Part shown: piece by piece, positions 48,519 through 58,556 of the stretch
How positions within the stretch are numbered: position 1 is the stretch's first letter
How the letters are laid out: every line of letters begins with the position of its first letter
From: Timema cristinae
Lineage: Eukaryota; Arthropoda; Insecta; Phasmatodea; Timematidae
DNA: 64,000 nucleotides
NCBI GenBank assembly: GCA_039000515.1
Contig: JBCFYV010000530.1
Location: 1-64,000 of the forward strand
Direction of reading: 5' to 3'
Notes under the pieces: model-generated
What the model saw: only the letters and a program-made list of their open reading frames with translations
What the model was told of the DNA's origin: nothing
Database searches by the model: none
Position numbers and translations under genes: made by a program

Positions 48519-48619
48519 CGTGGCGTAGATTTCTGCGAACCAGGCGCGCCCGGATACTGCGAAAAGCTCCACGGACAGCCTAGCCCTCCGCAAAAGCCAC
48601 CGAAACATCCTTTCCTCAT
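48519..48619 (-). CDS. Candidate first coding exon with consensus splice donor
   Basis: A GC-rich island in AT-rich DNA. On the minus strand an ATG (48619-48617) in the context aaaATGA opens a frame of 33 codons plus two bases that ends exactly at CG|GTAAGT (donor at 48518-48513), a perfect donor consensus. The peptide starts MRKGCFGGFCGGLGCPWSF and is Gly- and Cys-rich, with no signal peptide. The following codon in the intron would be a stop, so splicing is required. I do not recognise the protein and found no second exon downstream. It lies on the same strand as the Polinton-like cassette, 0.8 kb beyond its integrase, but nothing else links them. Confidence 0.35.
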
Positions 48620-49430
48620 TTTGGTTTTAAAATTTAATTTAAATGAATTTCTTGTTCACAACTCAAATTAACATCTTTTATGGTGCTCCGAAGACACCAC
48701 AAAGATTTATATTGCTATGCGACGGCTATTTGCAAATTTGTATGAAATTATTTCTTTTTGGAAATATCGATGTTTATAGTTGCTCATATTCGATATGATG
48801 GTCCGCTAATAATTTAGAACTTGGGCTCTTTACGGCTAATTAAGATTTGATTTAATGTATAGATTTTTTTTTTTGTCCCGTGATTAAACCTTTGAGTTTT
48901 AAGACTAATATATAATTCTGTGGAAATTGTGAGCTATGATAGGGATAATCTAGAGATTTCTTTACTATTGTTATTTTTGAAAATAATTATTTAACCGATC
49001 CATTTGAACGGTCTTAATGTAGGGCTTCGCGATTCTTACGAATTGTAAACGAAGACCATTTCTGTTTATTGTATCTATGCGTAAGAAGTTTAAATTTTTT
49101 TTAAATATATGAATGTTGTTAAAATTTGCATACATTTAATAAACAAAAGATAACCAAACCATGATATAAAGATAAAACAATATATAATTTGACCTTGACA
49201 GTTTTTCATAGATTCTCAATTTGTGCGCGTTATTTTCTTTGTTGTGTTTAATCTTCGCTTCTCAATCGACACATTTACTTATGGTTTCGTTTTATTCAAA
49301 TAAAACAAAAGAGTACCCAAAACCCTAATATAAAGAAAAAACATTTGAAATTTAATTACTAACTTTATAATTATGAACTTAACCTTTAAAAATTTAAAAT
49401 AAATTAACTTGAATGCATCCGTAGATTTGA
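48620..49430. other. No gene seen, AT-rich
   Basis: AT-rich DNA between the candidate exon and the integrase remnant. No terminal inverted repeat of a Polinton was found here. Confidence 0.45.
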
Positions 49431-49442
49431 CACGTTCTCTTT

Positions 49443-50010
49443 CTACATATACATTTGAGTTTGGACGCCTTTTGCCGTACAGAATTTTTCTCTGACTTGA
49501 AGCACACTAGTTTTCTGAAACGTCGACGGTTCCATCTTGAGATACTGGAATGTTTTTTCACCGTTGTAAGCGTCGACTAGATCTTGGAGGACGTCCACAT
49601 ACCGATACGTGTTATTTTTGGTAAAGTAGCGCCACATGCGTCCTTTTAGAGTTCTATTGAATCGTTCCCGATGCTTGCCTTCACGTCCGGATTTTGAGTG
49701 GTGTATTAATGCACACCCATGCAATCTTTCTAAACCGTCGATGATGGGAGACTGCAACCGTCGTATTTTCTGAGACTTCACATATCGTTGAGATCTGCTT
49801 GCCAGAGAACGTCAATGTTTGACACAACGTACTTGTTGCGTGGAAACTTTTTAGCACCGGTTTTTGTAGGGTATAAGCGTCCTGCGCACGAGGCCATTCT
49901 CTTACTTTTTCGGGATCTTTCTTGGAGCTTTTATGAGCGACGCCGCCCTTGCAAACCCTGCAGGATGAGAAGGGTCTTAGTAGATGTCGGCTAAACGGTC
50001 CATTAAGTTC
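49443..50010 (-). pseudogene. Polinton/adintovirus-like integrase, internally deleted and frameshifted
   Basis: Retroviral-type DDE integrase of the kind carried by Polinton/Maverick elements. The N-terminal part (about 50010-49880) shows a YDPSHPAGF-like stretch, with a stop in it, and a VREW-RAQDAYTL-like stretch in a shifted frame. About 49850-49785 encodes FPRNKYVVSNIDVLWQADL, containing the first catalytic Asp. The remaining frame (49781-49443) carries ERFNRTLKGRMWRYFT with the final catalytic Glu, then NNTYRYVDVLQDLVDAYN. The core between the first Asp and the Glu is mostly missing. It is therefore inactive. It is the last gene of a minus-strand cassette that also has the packaging ATPase. 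The family integrates large DNA-virus-like transposons. Confidence 0.8.
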
Positions 50011-50062
50011 TGAAAGGAAACCTCCTGTATTCGTCCGCCTTCTCCAGTTTCTTCTTCTTCTG

Positions 50063-50648
50063 CTACGGTGTAAGTGGTTGTGGTACGGGCGTCGGATGTC
50101 TAATGGGCGCCAAACGTCTTGGATTTACAATACATTCTTTAGAAACGTTTATTTTTTGCAGTGCCATGAGAAACTCTCGCCACCCTGAGGGTTCGCTGTG
50201 TCTTCTTGCTCTGACCAGATCGTTGGCTAAATCCACAATATTGGATCCACGAAGAGGCGTATCTTGAATACTCACTTCTCCCGTTTAAGTCCCAAGAGAT
50301 ACCAGCCTCGGGAAATAATATGTCTAGTAAAAGTTCAGCTTTTATACGTGCCTGTGCTGGTACAGTATTAAGTACAGCTGGGATGGGAAGTACAGACACT
50401 TCAGGGGTGGTGGTGGTGGTATTTTCAGATGGTGGAGTGTGTTGACTAAAGTGCAGATAGCGCTGTAGCACTTGTTGGTATAAAGTCCATTTAGACTTGT
50501 CGTCAAGTTTTGAAGCGAGGATTTTTTCCATTTCCTTGTCCAACTCGGAGACCACTAGATTTGTTGCCGATGCAACTTGTTGATGGTGTTGCTCGTAACG
50601 GTGTAATGTTTCCGGGGACACTAATATCTTATTTTTTGTATGTTCCAT
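50063..50648 (-). pseudogene. Conserved helical protein of Polinton/adintovirus-like elements, one frameshift
   Basis: ATG at 50648-50646. The N-terminal half (to about 50285) has a coiled-coil-like acidic region (LDKEMEKILASKL) followed by KWTLYQQVLQRYLHF, a sequence type I associate with a protein found beside the ATPase and integrase in these elements. A frame change near 50280 moves the rest into a second frame with GSNIVDLANDLVRARR and a C-terminal NPRRL. Together about 190 residues. No catalytic motif is visible; a virion or DNA-associated role is a guess. The start lies 3 nt after the stop of the small hydrophobic peptide, which suggests polycistronic or leaky expression in the parent virus-like element. 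Confidence 0.65.
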
Positions 50649-50651
50649 TAT

Positions 50652-50765
50652 TTACTTGTTGAATAAGGAACCGAGGACACCACTGATTAAAAGGGCTAAA
50701 AGTAAGGGTAATAACGCTACTCCTTTCTGAACGAGTAGTCGTCTCTTCTTATTCCAGCACTCTCC
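50652..50765 (-). CDS. Small basic-hydrophobic peptide of the Polinton-like cassette
   Basis: An open frame ending at 50654-50652 encodes a basic stretch, KKRRLLVQKG, followed by a strongly hydrophobic segment, LLPLLLALLISGVLGSL. There is no ATG in this frame nearby, and the frame overlaps the end of the ATPase ORF. A short basic-plus-hydrophobic peptide between ATPase and the next gene is the layout expected of membrane-active minor virion peptides in this element class. Its 5' end was probably lost in the deletion that also shortened the ATPase. Too short for ordinary ORF filters. Confidence 0.5.
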   Translation of the reverse strand, partial: GECWNKKRRLLVQKGVALLPLLLALLISGVLGSLFNK

Positions 50766-51243
50766 TCGTTTGACCAGGACAGGCCTGCCGTGCAAAGTGT
50801 TGAATCTGAGCTTTATCCCGGGGATTTTTAAAAAGCACGATATAATGTGCGTTTAAGGAAATGTCTCTTTGGCCCTCACCCTGGAGTAATATATTTTGTG
50901 TAAGGTACATGACGCTAATATTTTGATGATGGCATCCTTTGGTGAAAAGATCGACGACCACTTCGTTGGGTTCACACATCGGGTCGTCCAGGATAATCAG
51001 CTGTGGAGAGTCATTACAGTTGTCATCCATCTCTGGCAAACCCTTACAGAATATGACGCGAGGACTTGTCCCGTCTTGTTCGAATCCCGGTTGCCATAAA
51101 GCATAATACAATGTGATTTTATCAAATTTAACGTCACACATTGTGTCCAAGATGACGGATAAAGTCTGCTACAAAATGTGACTTTCCACAGCTGGAAGGT
51201 CCGCTTATGATAGCCGAAAATGGATGTTTCAACTTGTCCATAA
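50749..51243 (-). pseudogene. FtsK/HerA-type packaging ATPase (A32-like), frameshifted and truncated
   Basis: Starts at an ATG at 51243-51241. The first about 35 codons carry the Walker A (P-loop) GPSSCGKS. A one-base frame change then moves the frame to the ORF 51150-50749. That ORF has Walker B LIILDD, a VVDLFTKGCHHQNISVMYL segment and SLNAHYIVLFKNPRD, characteristic of the DNA-packaging ATPases of Polintons and adintovirus-like elements. It stops shortly after an ARQACPGQ stretch; relatives usually run some 40 residues further, so the C-terminus seems lost. These ATPases pump the genome into capsids. This copy cannot make a whole protein. The AT-rich palindrome-bearing region starts directly upstream at 51250. 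Confidence 0.85.
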
Positions 51244-51249
51244 TGTTTG

Positions 51250-51550
51250 AGACTGAGCTTATAAGCTATATGGGCTGTATTTATAGGATAGGAGGGAGGT
51301 GCGGGTGTAGACGTTAAAACACAATCATAACAGTTTTTACAATATTTATTTAAATCGTTAAAAAGAATACACACAGTGTAAAGCATACTGTGAATTATTA
51401 CAATATATATTTATTAGCATAAACATAACTGTTATTTTACACACAGTGAAAAGTTTACTGTGAATATTTATAATATTTATTTACACACAGTGAAAAGTAT
51501 ACTGTTAATATTTACAATATAGGGGGAATAATGGCCTCGGTACTAAATAT
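51250..51550. promoter_or_regulatory. Upstream region of the ATPase with three 21-bp interrupted palindromes
   Basis: Three copies of CACAGT-9 nt-ACTGTG lie at 51372-51392, 51442-51462 and 51486-51506 (the last ends ACTGTT), each within a tttacaatatttattt-type tandem block. Position directly 5' of the ATPase start suggests a promoter, operator or replication region of the Polinton-like element. Related copies occur at 62815-62895 (truncated) and 63410-64000. Confidence 0.55.
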
Positions 51551-51610
51551 GATATATACATAGAGACGTTTTTCAATTTAAATGAAAATAAAATATATAC
51601 AAACAGTTAA

Positions 51611-51676
51611 TTATATATATTTTCATTATATATATATATACATTATATATATATACATATATATATATATATACAA
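51611..51676. repeat. (TA)n microsatellite
   Basis: Imperfect TA repeat with catta and acata interruptions. Confidence 0.9.
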
Positions 51677-52129
51677 ACAGTTGACTAGAATTAAAATATA
51701 TACAATCAATTATTTGACTAGAAAAAATCAGGTAGGCTGAGGATTGTACTGGCAAATAAAAAATATAAAAAAGTAGCCCGGGTGCATAAAAAATAAAAAA
51801 TAAAATATTATTGATTTCATGCATAAAAAATTAGAAAAATAATCTCAAATCTTTGAAATATGTCAGTGGAACTGTCTAGAGAGAAAGAAAAAAAAGATGA
51901 TTATTCAGCCCGTCTAAATAATCACCTTTTAGTCGTGGCGAGTGCGTTTACAAGGACTCTGATACCCAAACGGCAACGTATTAAGATATTATGAATCCCT
52001 TAAGTAGACTTTCCTCGCAACCTCTATAAGCTAATCTAAAAAGTCGAACAATTCCTATAGCTCTAAGTTTTCTGTTTTTATGTTTAACAATCCCAGGATA
52101 TATATTTAGTTGATAGCATATCTGTCGGG
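51677..52129. other. No gene seen; partly the same AT-rich repeat as at 63.8-64.0 kb
   Basis: The stretch gaaaaaatcaggtagg near 51721 recurs near 63980, so the repeat continues beyond the palindromes. The rest is unassigned. Confidence 0.45.
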
Positions 52130-52290
52130 ACGCGGCAGTTGGCCTAAAAGGCATTTGGCCTAAAAATAAAAATAAAAGTCATTTGGCCTAAAAGGTGTTT
52201 GGCCTAAAGGCGTTTTGGCCTAAAGGCGTTTGGCCTAAAAGGCATTTGGCCTAAAAGGCATTTGGCCTAAAGGCGTTTGGCCTAAAATGT
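52130..52290. repeat. Tandem array of TTTGGCCTAAAAGGC units
   Basis: Eight or so copies of a 16-17 bp unit, TTTGGCCTAAAAGGCA/G, with a short AAATA-rich interruption near 52162-52182. GGCC and AGGC words give each unit partial self-complementarity. A shorter array of the same unit and orientation lies at 60755-60806. Confidence 0.9.
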
Positions 52291-53011
52291 AAATTTAAAA
52301 CCTTCGGCTATCCATAACTTGACCTCAGATCAAAAATAATGCAAGTCCGATACAAACTTTCACCCCCTTTTTCATCCCTTATTAAATAAAATTTCGAAAA
52401 TTCCTGAAACACGTATTTATTTGTTTTACGTCAATAACCGAAATACAAAATTTTGTTTATGTAACTTTCAAAATGACGGACTTTCATACATATTATCATC
52501 CCCTATTTTGACCCCTTTGGGGTGAATTTTCTAAAATCCTTTCTTAGTGGTGCCTACATAACAAAATGAATATACAGTCCGAATCTCATGCTTGTAGCCT
52601 TGATAGTTTGCGCTCGGCGATGATGAATCAGTCAGTCAGTCAGTCAGTCAGGACATGTTATTTTATAAGTATAGATTTCCGATATTATTTCCTTGTTAAC
52701 ATATTTCACGGTCATAAAATTAACGAAAAACAATAAAAAATCCCATCCTCAACATCGTTTACGCGCGGTAAAATTATATGCGTACATTCAAATTATGAGG
52801 ACTTTTGACAACTTATTCCGAAAGGCAAAATGAAAGTGGAAACCAATATTCAACCCACCCACTTTAAAATTGTCTTAAGTGACGCCCGATTTTCGTCTAG
52901 CGCTACTGAGATATATATGACCATATATATTTTTTATCTATTGTATTAATAATTAATATATAAATAATAGTGACGCATTAAATAAATTTTGCCAGTAAAT
53001 ATTACAATGGT

Positions 53012-53012
<1 letters not shown>
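52291..53012. other. No gene; retroposon-like tail with (CAGT)n near 52630-52652
   Basis: A (CAGT)5 run is followed by ggacatgttattttataag and tatagat, resembling 3' ends of dispersed retroposons in many invertebrates. No coding part was seen. The rest is AT-rich. Confidence 0.4.
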
Positions 53013-53078
<66 letters not shown>

Positions 53079-53080
53079 TA
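53013..53080. repeat. (TA)n microsatellite
   Basis: About 34 TA units with one phase change near 53039. Confidence 0.9.
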
Positions 53081-53645
53081 ACTTAAATTATGGTTTTGAC
53101 TAGATCTTAACTCTATTATTATTGTTAGAATTATTATAAATATTATTATATAAAATTAGTACAGTTATTTTTTTCAAACAGTGTAACTATTTTTATTACG
53201 GTGATATTATTAACAACATGGGCTATGTTAACACAATAGGACCTTTGTTTAAAAACTATATACTAATTTCCCTTCTAGAAATTAGCAAAGCATTCTCAGA
53301 ATTATTTCAACTAATACTCTATTATATATATAGTAGAGTAGAGCAATAAAACCCGTTGTGAAAAAAATACAAAAGATTTTATGGAATTGTCGTTGGTCTT
53401 TTTTTAAGTCTTCATAAAACGTAAAAATACAAAATGTGGAAACCTTTACAGGATGATAACTTCCAAGGGCAAGAAAAACGTACGATGTAAGCAAATGGAC
53501 CTCCGAAAAGCCAATGGCTGCAGCAGAGGCCAGAGGGATAAATCTGACGAGCTTTGGTTGGTAAAAATATCTCACCGCTAGGATCGCTTTGTGGTCTCCC
53601 ATTCCAAAAAGTGACACTCTTATAGCCAAGAGGCAAACAGACGTG

Positions 53646-55130
53646 ACTCAAGTTGGCCCGCCACATTGCCGAAAAATGTTTTGTTTTGTTTAATCGTTTG
53701 TGCTCTATTTATGCTCATATGTGCCCGAACATGAACATTTGTGCTGTTAATGTGGCCATTTTAGAAAATATTTAATGTGGTGGGCCAACTTGAGCTCAAG
53801 CTAGCCCGCCACATATTGAAAAACACAACATAACCAAATTTATTTAAGTCAATCCATTGTGTTCCGTTTGTGCTCATATGTGCCCGAAAATGAACATTTG
53901 TGCTTTAAAATTAGAAAATCTAGAGAACATTTAATGTAGCGGGCTAACTTGAACCTTCCATATATCATAAACTGTAGAAAAATATAGTTCAAGCTGGCCA
54001 GCCACATTTTTAAATATCAATGTAACAAAATTCTGTATTCACCATTCGTTTGTTCTTAGTTTGTGCTCATATGTGCCCGAACATTAACGTTAGGGCTGTG
54101 AATCTAGGCCTTTTTAAATAACATTTAATGAAGGCGATCCAACTATAGCTCAAGCTAGCCCGCCACATATTAAAAACAAAATTTAACAAAATTCATTTTT
54201 CGCCATTAGTTTGGGCTTCGTTTGTGCTCATATGTGCCCGGAAAGGAACATTTGTCCTATAAAATTAGAAAATCTAGAGAAGAATTAATGTGGCGGGCTA
54301 ACTTGAATCTTCCCTATACCATAACATCTAGAAAAATCGAGTTCAAGGTGGCCCACCACATTTTTTAAATAACAATGTAACAAAATTCTGTTTTCACCAC
54401 TCGTTTTTATTTCGTTTGTGCTCATATGTGCATGAACATGAACGTTAGTGCTGTGGACATAGGCCTTTTATATAAACATTTATTGAAGGCGATCCAGCTA
54501 GAGCTCAAGATAGCCCAACACATATTGAAAACAAAACCTAACAACATTCTGTTTTCACCATTATTTTGTTCTCTGTTTGTGCTCATATGTGCCCGAAAAT
54601 AAACTTTTGTGCTCTAAAATTAGGAATGCTATAAAACATTTAACTTGGCGGGCCAAGTTGAGCCTTACCTATATCATAACCTGTAGAAATATAGAGTACA
54701 AGTTGGCTCGCCACATTTTGAGATATCAATGTAACAAAATTCTTTTGTCACCACACGTTTTTATTTCGTTTGTGCTCATATGTGCATGAACATGAACGTT
54801 AGTGCTGTGAAACTAGGCCTTTTAGATAACATTTAATGAAGGCGATCCAACTAGAGCTCAAGCTAGCCCACCACATTCTATATTTTCTAATTTTAGAGCA
54901 CAAATACTCATTTTTAGGCACATATGAGCACAAACGAAAAAAAAATGAATGGTGAAAACAGAATTTTGTTATATTGATATTTAAAAATGTGGCGGGCCAG
55001 CTTGAACTCAATTTTTCTACAGGTTATGGTATAGGGAAGACTCAAGTTAGCCCGCCACATTAATTGTTCTTTAAATTTTCTAATTTTAAGCACAAATGTT
55101 CATTTTCGGGCACATATGAGCACAAATGAA
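53646..55130. repeat. Satellite with about 355-bp higher-order (A+B dimer) repeat and an inverted end
   Basis: Seven direct monomers carry TTTGTGCTCATATGTGC and AGCCCGCCACAT landmarks. Spacing alternates between about 160 and 193 bp, because two monomer types alternate. Type A has gaacgttagtgctgtg (54082, 54437, 54792, each 355 apart). Type B has gaacatttgtgct followed by ctaaaattagaaaa (about 53891, 54245, 54600). After about 54876 two more monomers appear in reverse orientation (gcacatatgagcacaaa at about 54920 and 55109). Confidence 0.9.
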
Positions 55131-55218
55131 GATAAATACTATACTTACTATATTGACTTAATAATATAAAATGAGAGACTCCTTTAACACACTGGCTCAA
55201 AAAGTATTCATTATTAAT

Positions 55219-55226
55219 ATTATATA

Positions 55227-55257
<31 letters not shown>

Positions 55258-55278
55258 ATAATATATATATATATATAA
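55219..55278. repeat. (TA)n microsatellite
   Basis: TA repeat with short interruptions. Confidence 0.9.
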
Positions 55279-56330
55279 TTTAAACCTTTTTTAAAGGGTT
55301 TTGAACTAAAAGTTTAGTACCCTTTAATTAAATAAAAGCTAATAGATATACTTTATTTTTTCACTTGACGAGAAAAAGGGGCATTATAAGTTCATAAAAA
55401 CCATTGAAATAACTATAATATTTTATAAATTAATTATATCTATGATAAAATGACCTCTCACTAGGTGTTTACTTAGAACCAGTAGCGCACTCAATGGGGT
55501 GGAGTAAACGGGGCATCTTCCCCATGACCCCTAATAATTTCAATACAAACATAAATTATTTACTTTATAACTAAAACATTAGACACAGAAGATGAGTCGT
55601 ATACATAGGCTCCTTTTTAAGACTTGGTTTAAGACTTTATATTCAAAAAACACACACACACACACACATATTAAAAGTGCCACTTATATTCTCATTTGAA
55701 AAAAGCACAACCATAGTAGCTTCCATACATTGTATACAAGAAAATGTATATAACTAGTAGCCACCATTCTGGTAATTAAGTTCGTTTTAGTTTTTAAGTC
55801 TCTTAAAAACAAGATATGGGTTATTACACCGAGTAATCGCATATAGAGACTTCAGAATCACTCGCACCCCACCCAATTTCTGTTAAAATTAATACTAAAG
55901 TACTTCGAACTGACAAAGCTACCAGAGCGTGTTATTCAACACATTAACATATATTGAATTAGACCAGGGGTTTCTTACATTTTAGAGTGAAGGAGCCTTT
56001 GTACCAGAAAAAATGAATGGCCGAACTCTCATAAAATATTTACACTAGTATTATGATCATTCAATAAATACATTTAAATCTCACAAGTCTTTTATAATTT
56101 AATTCTTGAATGAATATAAAAGAAGAACTACACTACACTCCGACCTCCGCGTCACTCAAAAAAAAGTTATATTTTGAATGCAATGACTTATGAGAACCAG
56201 GTAGCTTACAGCGTTAATACCAACGTACCAGTTTTTTATTTGTGTACATAGGTGTAATTTTTTTTATCACGTAATATATAATTATTTTGTTAACAACACA
56301 TAAACCGTGCTAAATGTTGATTTCAATACA
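55279..56330. other. No gene seen
   Basis: AT-rich unique-looking DNA with a (CA)9-10 run at about 55650-55668. No supported gene. Confidence 0.45.
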
Positions 56331-56339
56331 CAGTCCAAC

Positions 56340-56480
56340 ACTTTATTTCAGTTGGTAGCGTGTTTGTATACTGAGCTAAAGGTCCCGGGTTCGATTCCCG
56401 GAATGTCCGAAAAACGTATCATTGGTTTGACTGTGCTTTTCCCCTTTCACAATGATGAATTAACTGTCAGGGGGCTGGAT
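56340..56480 (+). repeat. tRNA-derived SINE
   Basis: Box A-like CAGTTGGTAGCGTG and a perfect box B, GGTTCGATTCC, within an intact T-arm (CCGGG/CCCGG). The acceptor stem does not pair with the upstream sequence, so this is a SINE head and not a tRNA gene. The body after 56410 ends without a clear tail. Confidence 0.65.
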
Positions 56481-58289
56481 GTTGTATTTGTTCTAGATTT
56501 AAGTTAGTTTGTCAGACTCTGAGGAAATAATCTACATTCTACGGTGTGTCTGTCGCTAGTTTTATATCGAGTGTCACTCATTGAGGGTGAACTGGGAAAG
56601 AGGGAAGGGTTGATAGGGTGGGGTATTTCCACATTTTCTGCCCCCCTCCCCCCATCGAAATGTGCCTTCCTCCAGTTTGTTAAACTTCCCTATGATATAA
56701 TTGAGTTTGAAGCTGAGAGATGGTTTGCATCAAACTTCAGAAAGATTATATAACAATCTATTATTATTTCTAAATGCTTAAGGGTCAACCCCAAATAGCT
56801 TTTAGTGGCATTCCATTTTCAAATATTTTCCACTGGCTTGGAGTCAATCCCCTAAAAACTCCTTAAAAATTGTTTTTTTTACAAACTACCTCGCCCGACA
56901 CTAATAAATCTTCACCGATATTCTTGATAGTCATCACAATAGTTTTTTTTTCCATTGTGACTTATTACCCGTTTGAGTTGTACACATACATCAATTTACC
57001 CTAATGAACCAGGAATGAGGAAGGTTACATTTTAGATTGAATGTACCTACATTTGCATATATTGAGATTGGGGAACCATTTTAGGGAAAAATACCCTTGT
57101 TACACCCGGCTGGATTTGAACTTCTATCTTAGAGGACAACTTTATTTCCAACTGAGGGAGGGAGGGGGCGGTGGAGTGGTATAGGTGGAGGACACACATA
57201 TTATCTCCAACTTTGAGGGGGGCATATATTATTACCAACTTATATAACATAAATGTAGCTGAATCTAATATTAACCTTTAAATATATAGTTTGACACACT
57301 CAGTTGAACATTAATATAAATTCAAGATTTTCACTATACTACAAATTGGTTTATGAATAGGCCTACTTACAAGAGGGTTATTAAATTTATATTGAAAAGT
57401 TAACACATAATTTAAGTGAACATTTACGTCACCAAATACCTTAATGCTTTCATTAACTTGCGTACTATATACATTTGTTCATGTACTACAATAAACTATG
57501 GTCTTGTACAAAATATATTTATATGTGTCAAACAGCCACGTGATTTATTAAATTTAGAAATAATGTTTCTAAAGTATGTTTTAAGATGGCACGGATGACA
57601 TAAAACTATATCCACCTTGCATGGGGAGATTTCTCTCCCAGACTACTGTCCACATTAATGAAGCAAGATCAATTTGTTTAATAAGGTTATAAAATGCATA
57701 TGTGAAATCTTGCAGTTAAGTTAACTATTTAAACAAATCATTAAATTCACTATAGAAGAGGACTTTTCCATAAAGTAAAACTATTGGGGGTGACCTGTTT
57801 ACCCACCATGAAATCACTTACTATTTGTTTCGTAAATCTTATATAATGCCTAGATTTACGGGTGATATTTTACTCTTGGATAACATTTTCGGAGAAACCA
57901 CAAATAAGGCGATTTTAGTTTGCTTTTTTAAGGAAAGTACAGCAGTTAGGGCTGAAGGTCTTGTTCATATTCATTAGGTGAAAAAATGTTATGAGCAAAT
58001 AAAATATGAATCATGACTCCATTTTCCATCTCGTTCAGAAGGGAATACATCTTCGTCTGACATCAGAATCTTTAGGGAAGTCATGGTGTATAACACCATA
58101 TCTCTTAGATTACTTTTATTGCATACGGCAACGGTACAATTCTTTACCTGCATTTTTTTAGTATCGGTATGACACTTTTCGTAACCCTTCACGCATAAAT
58201 AATAAGAAAGCTTACAATAAACATACAAACATTTACTATTCACATTGACTTTGGAAGCATACTTGACATAATAAGAAGTTAGTAACGAG
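56481..58289. other. No gene seen
   Basis: AT-rich DNA with small ORFs lacking any domain. A box B-like ggatttgaac occurs near 57110 on a strand consistent with a worn SINE; not called. Confidence 0.4.
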
Positions 58290-58556
58290 CGCACCCGCCT
58301 CGTTGGCGTGGATAGCTAACGCGCTAGTCATGTTGAGCTCAACTGCTGAGGACGGGGAGATCGAGGTTTAAATATCGGTCGGGTGAACTGGGGGTGTTTT
58401 TCCTCAATGGTTTTCCACTCTCCCTCCACGCAAATGCGGGTTCACTTCCTCTAATTCAACCTTCCCAATTCCTAATCCATTAGCGTAATTAGTACTTAGG
58501 CGTATAAACCCGAATGGGTAGTAAGACGTGGTGCTAAATAATAATAAAAAAAAAGT
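58290..58556 (+). repeat. SINE with CCCGCCTC head and conserved tail
   Basis: The head CCCGCCTCGTTGGCGTGGAT (box A) and gatcgaggtttaaatatcgg (worn box B) match the better-preserved head at 63059. The 3' part ends in the block GTAAGACGTGGTGCTAAATA and a short AAT/A tail, the same block as in the SINE at 18598 although the heads differ. Confidence 0.75.

Noticed and set aside
49788..50188. Plus-strand ORFs opposite the integrase and helical protein
   Set aside because: They are antisense shadows of the minus-strand Polinton-like genes, whose motifs are clear.
53282..53666. Minus-strand ORFs of 115 and 84 codons beside the satellite
   Set aside because: Hydrophobic, no recognised domain, overlapping in two frames, and running into the satellite. 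Too weak to call a gene.
56340..56420. Possible functional tRNA gene
   Set aside because: The T-arm is intact, but the acceptor stem does not pair and the anticodon arm is poor, so it was classed as a SINE.
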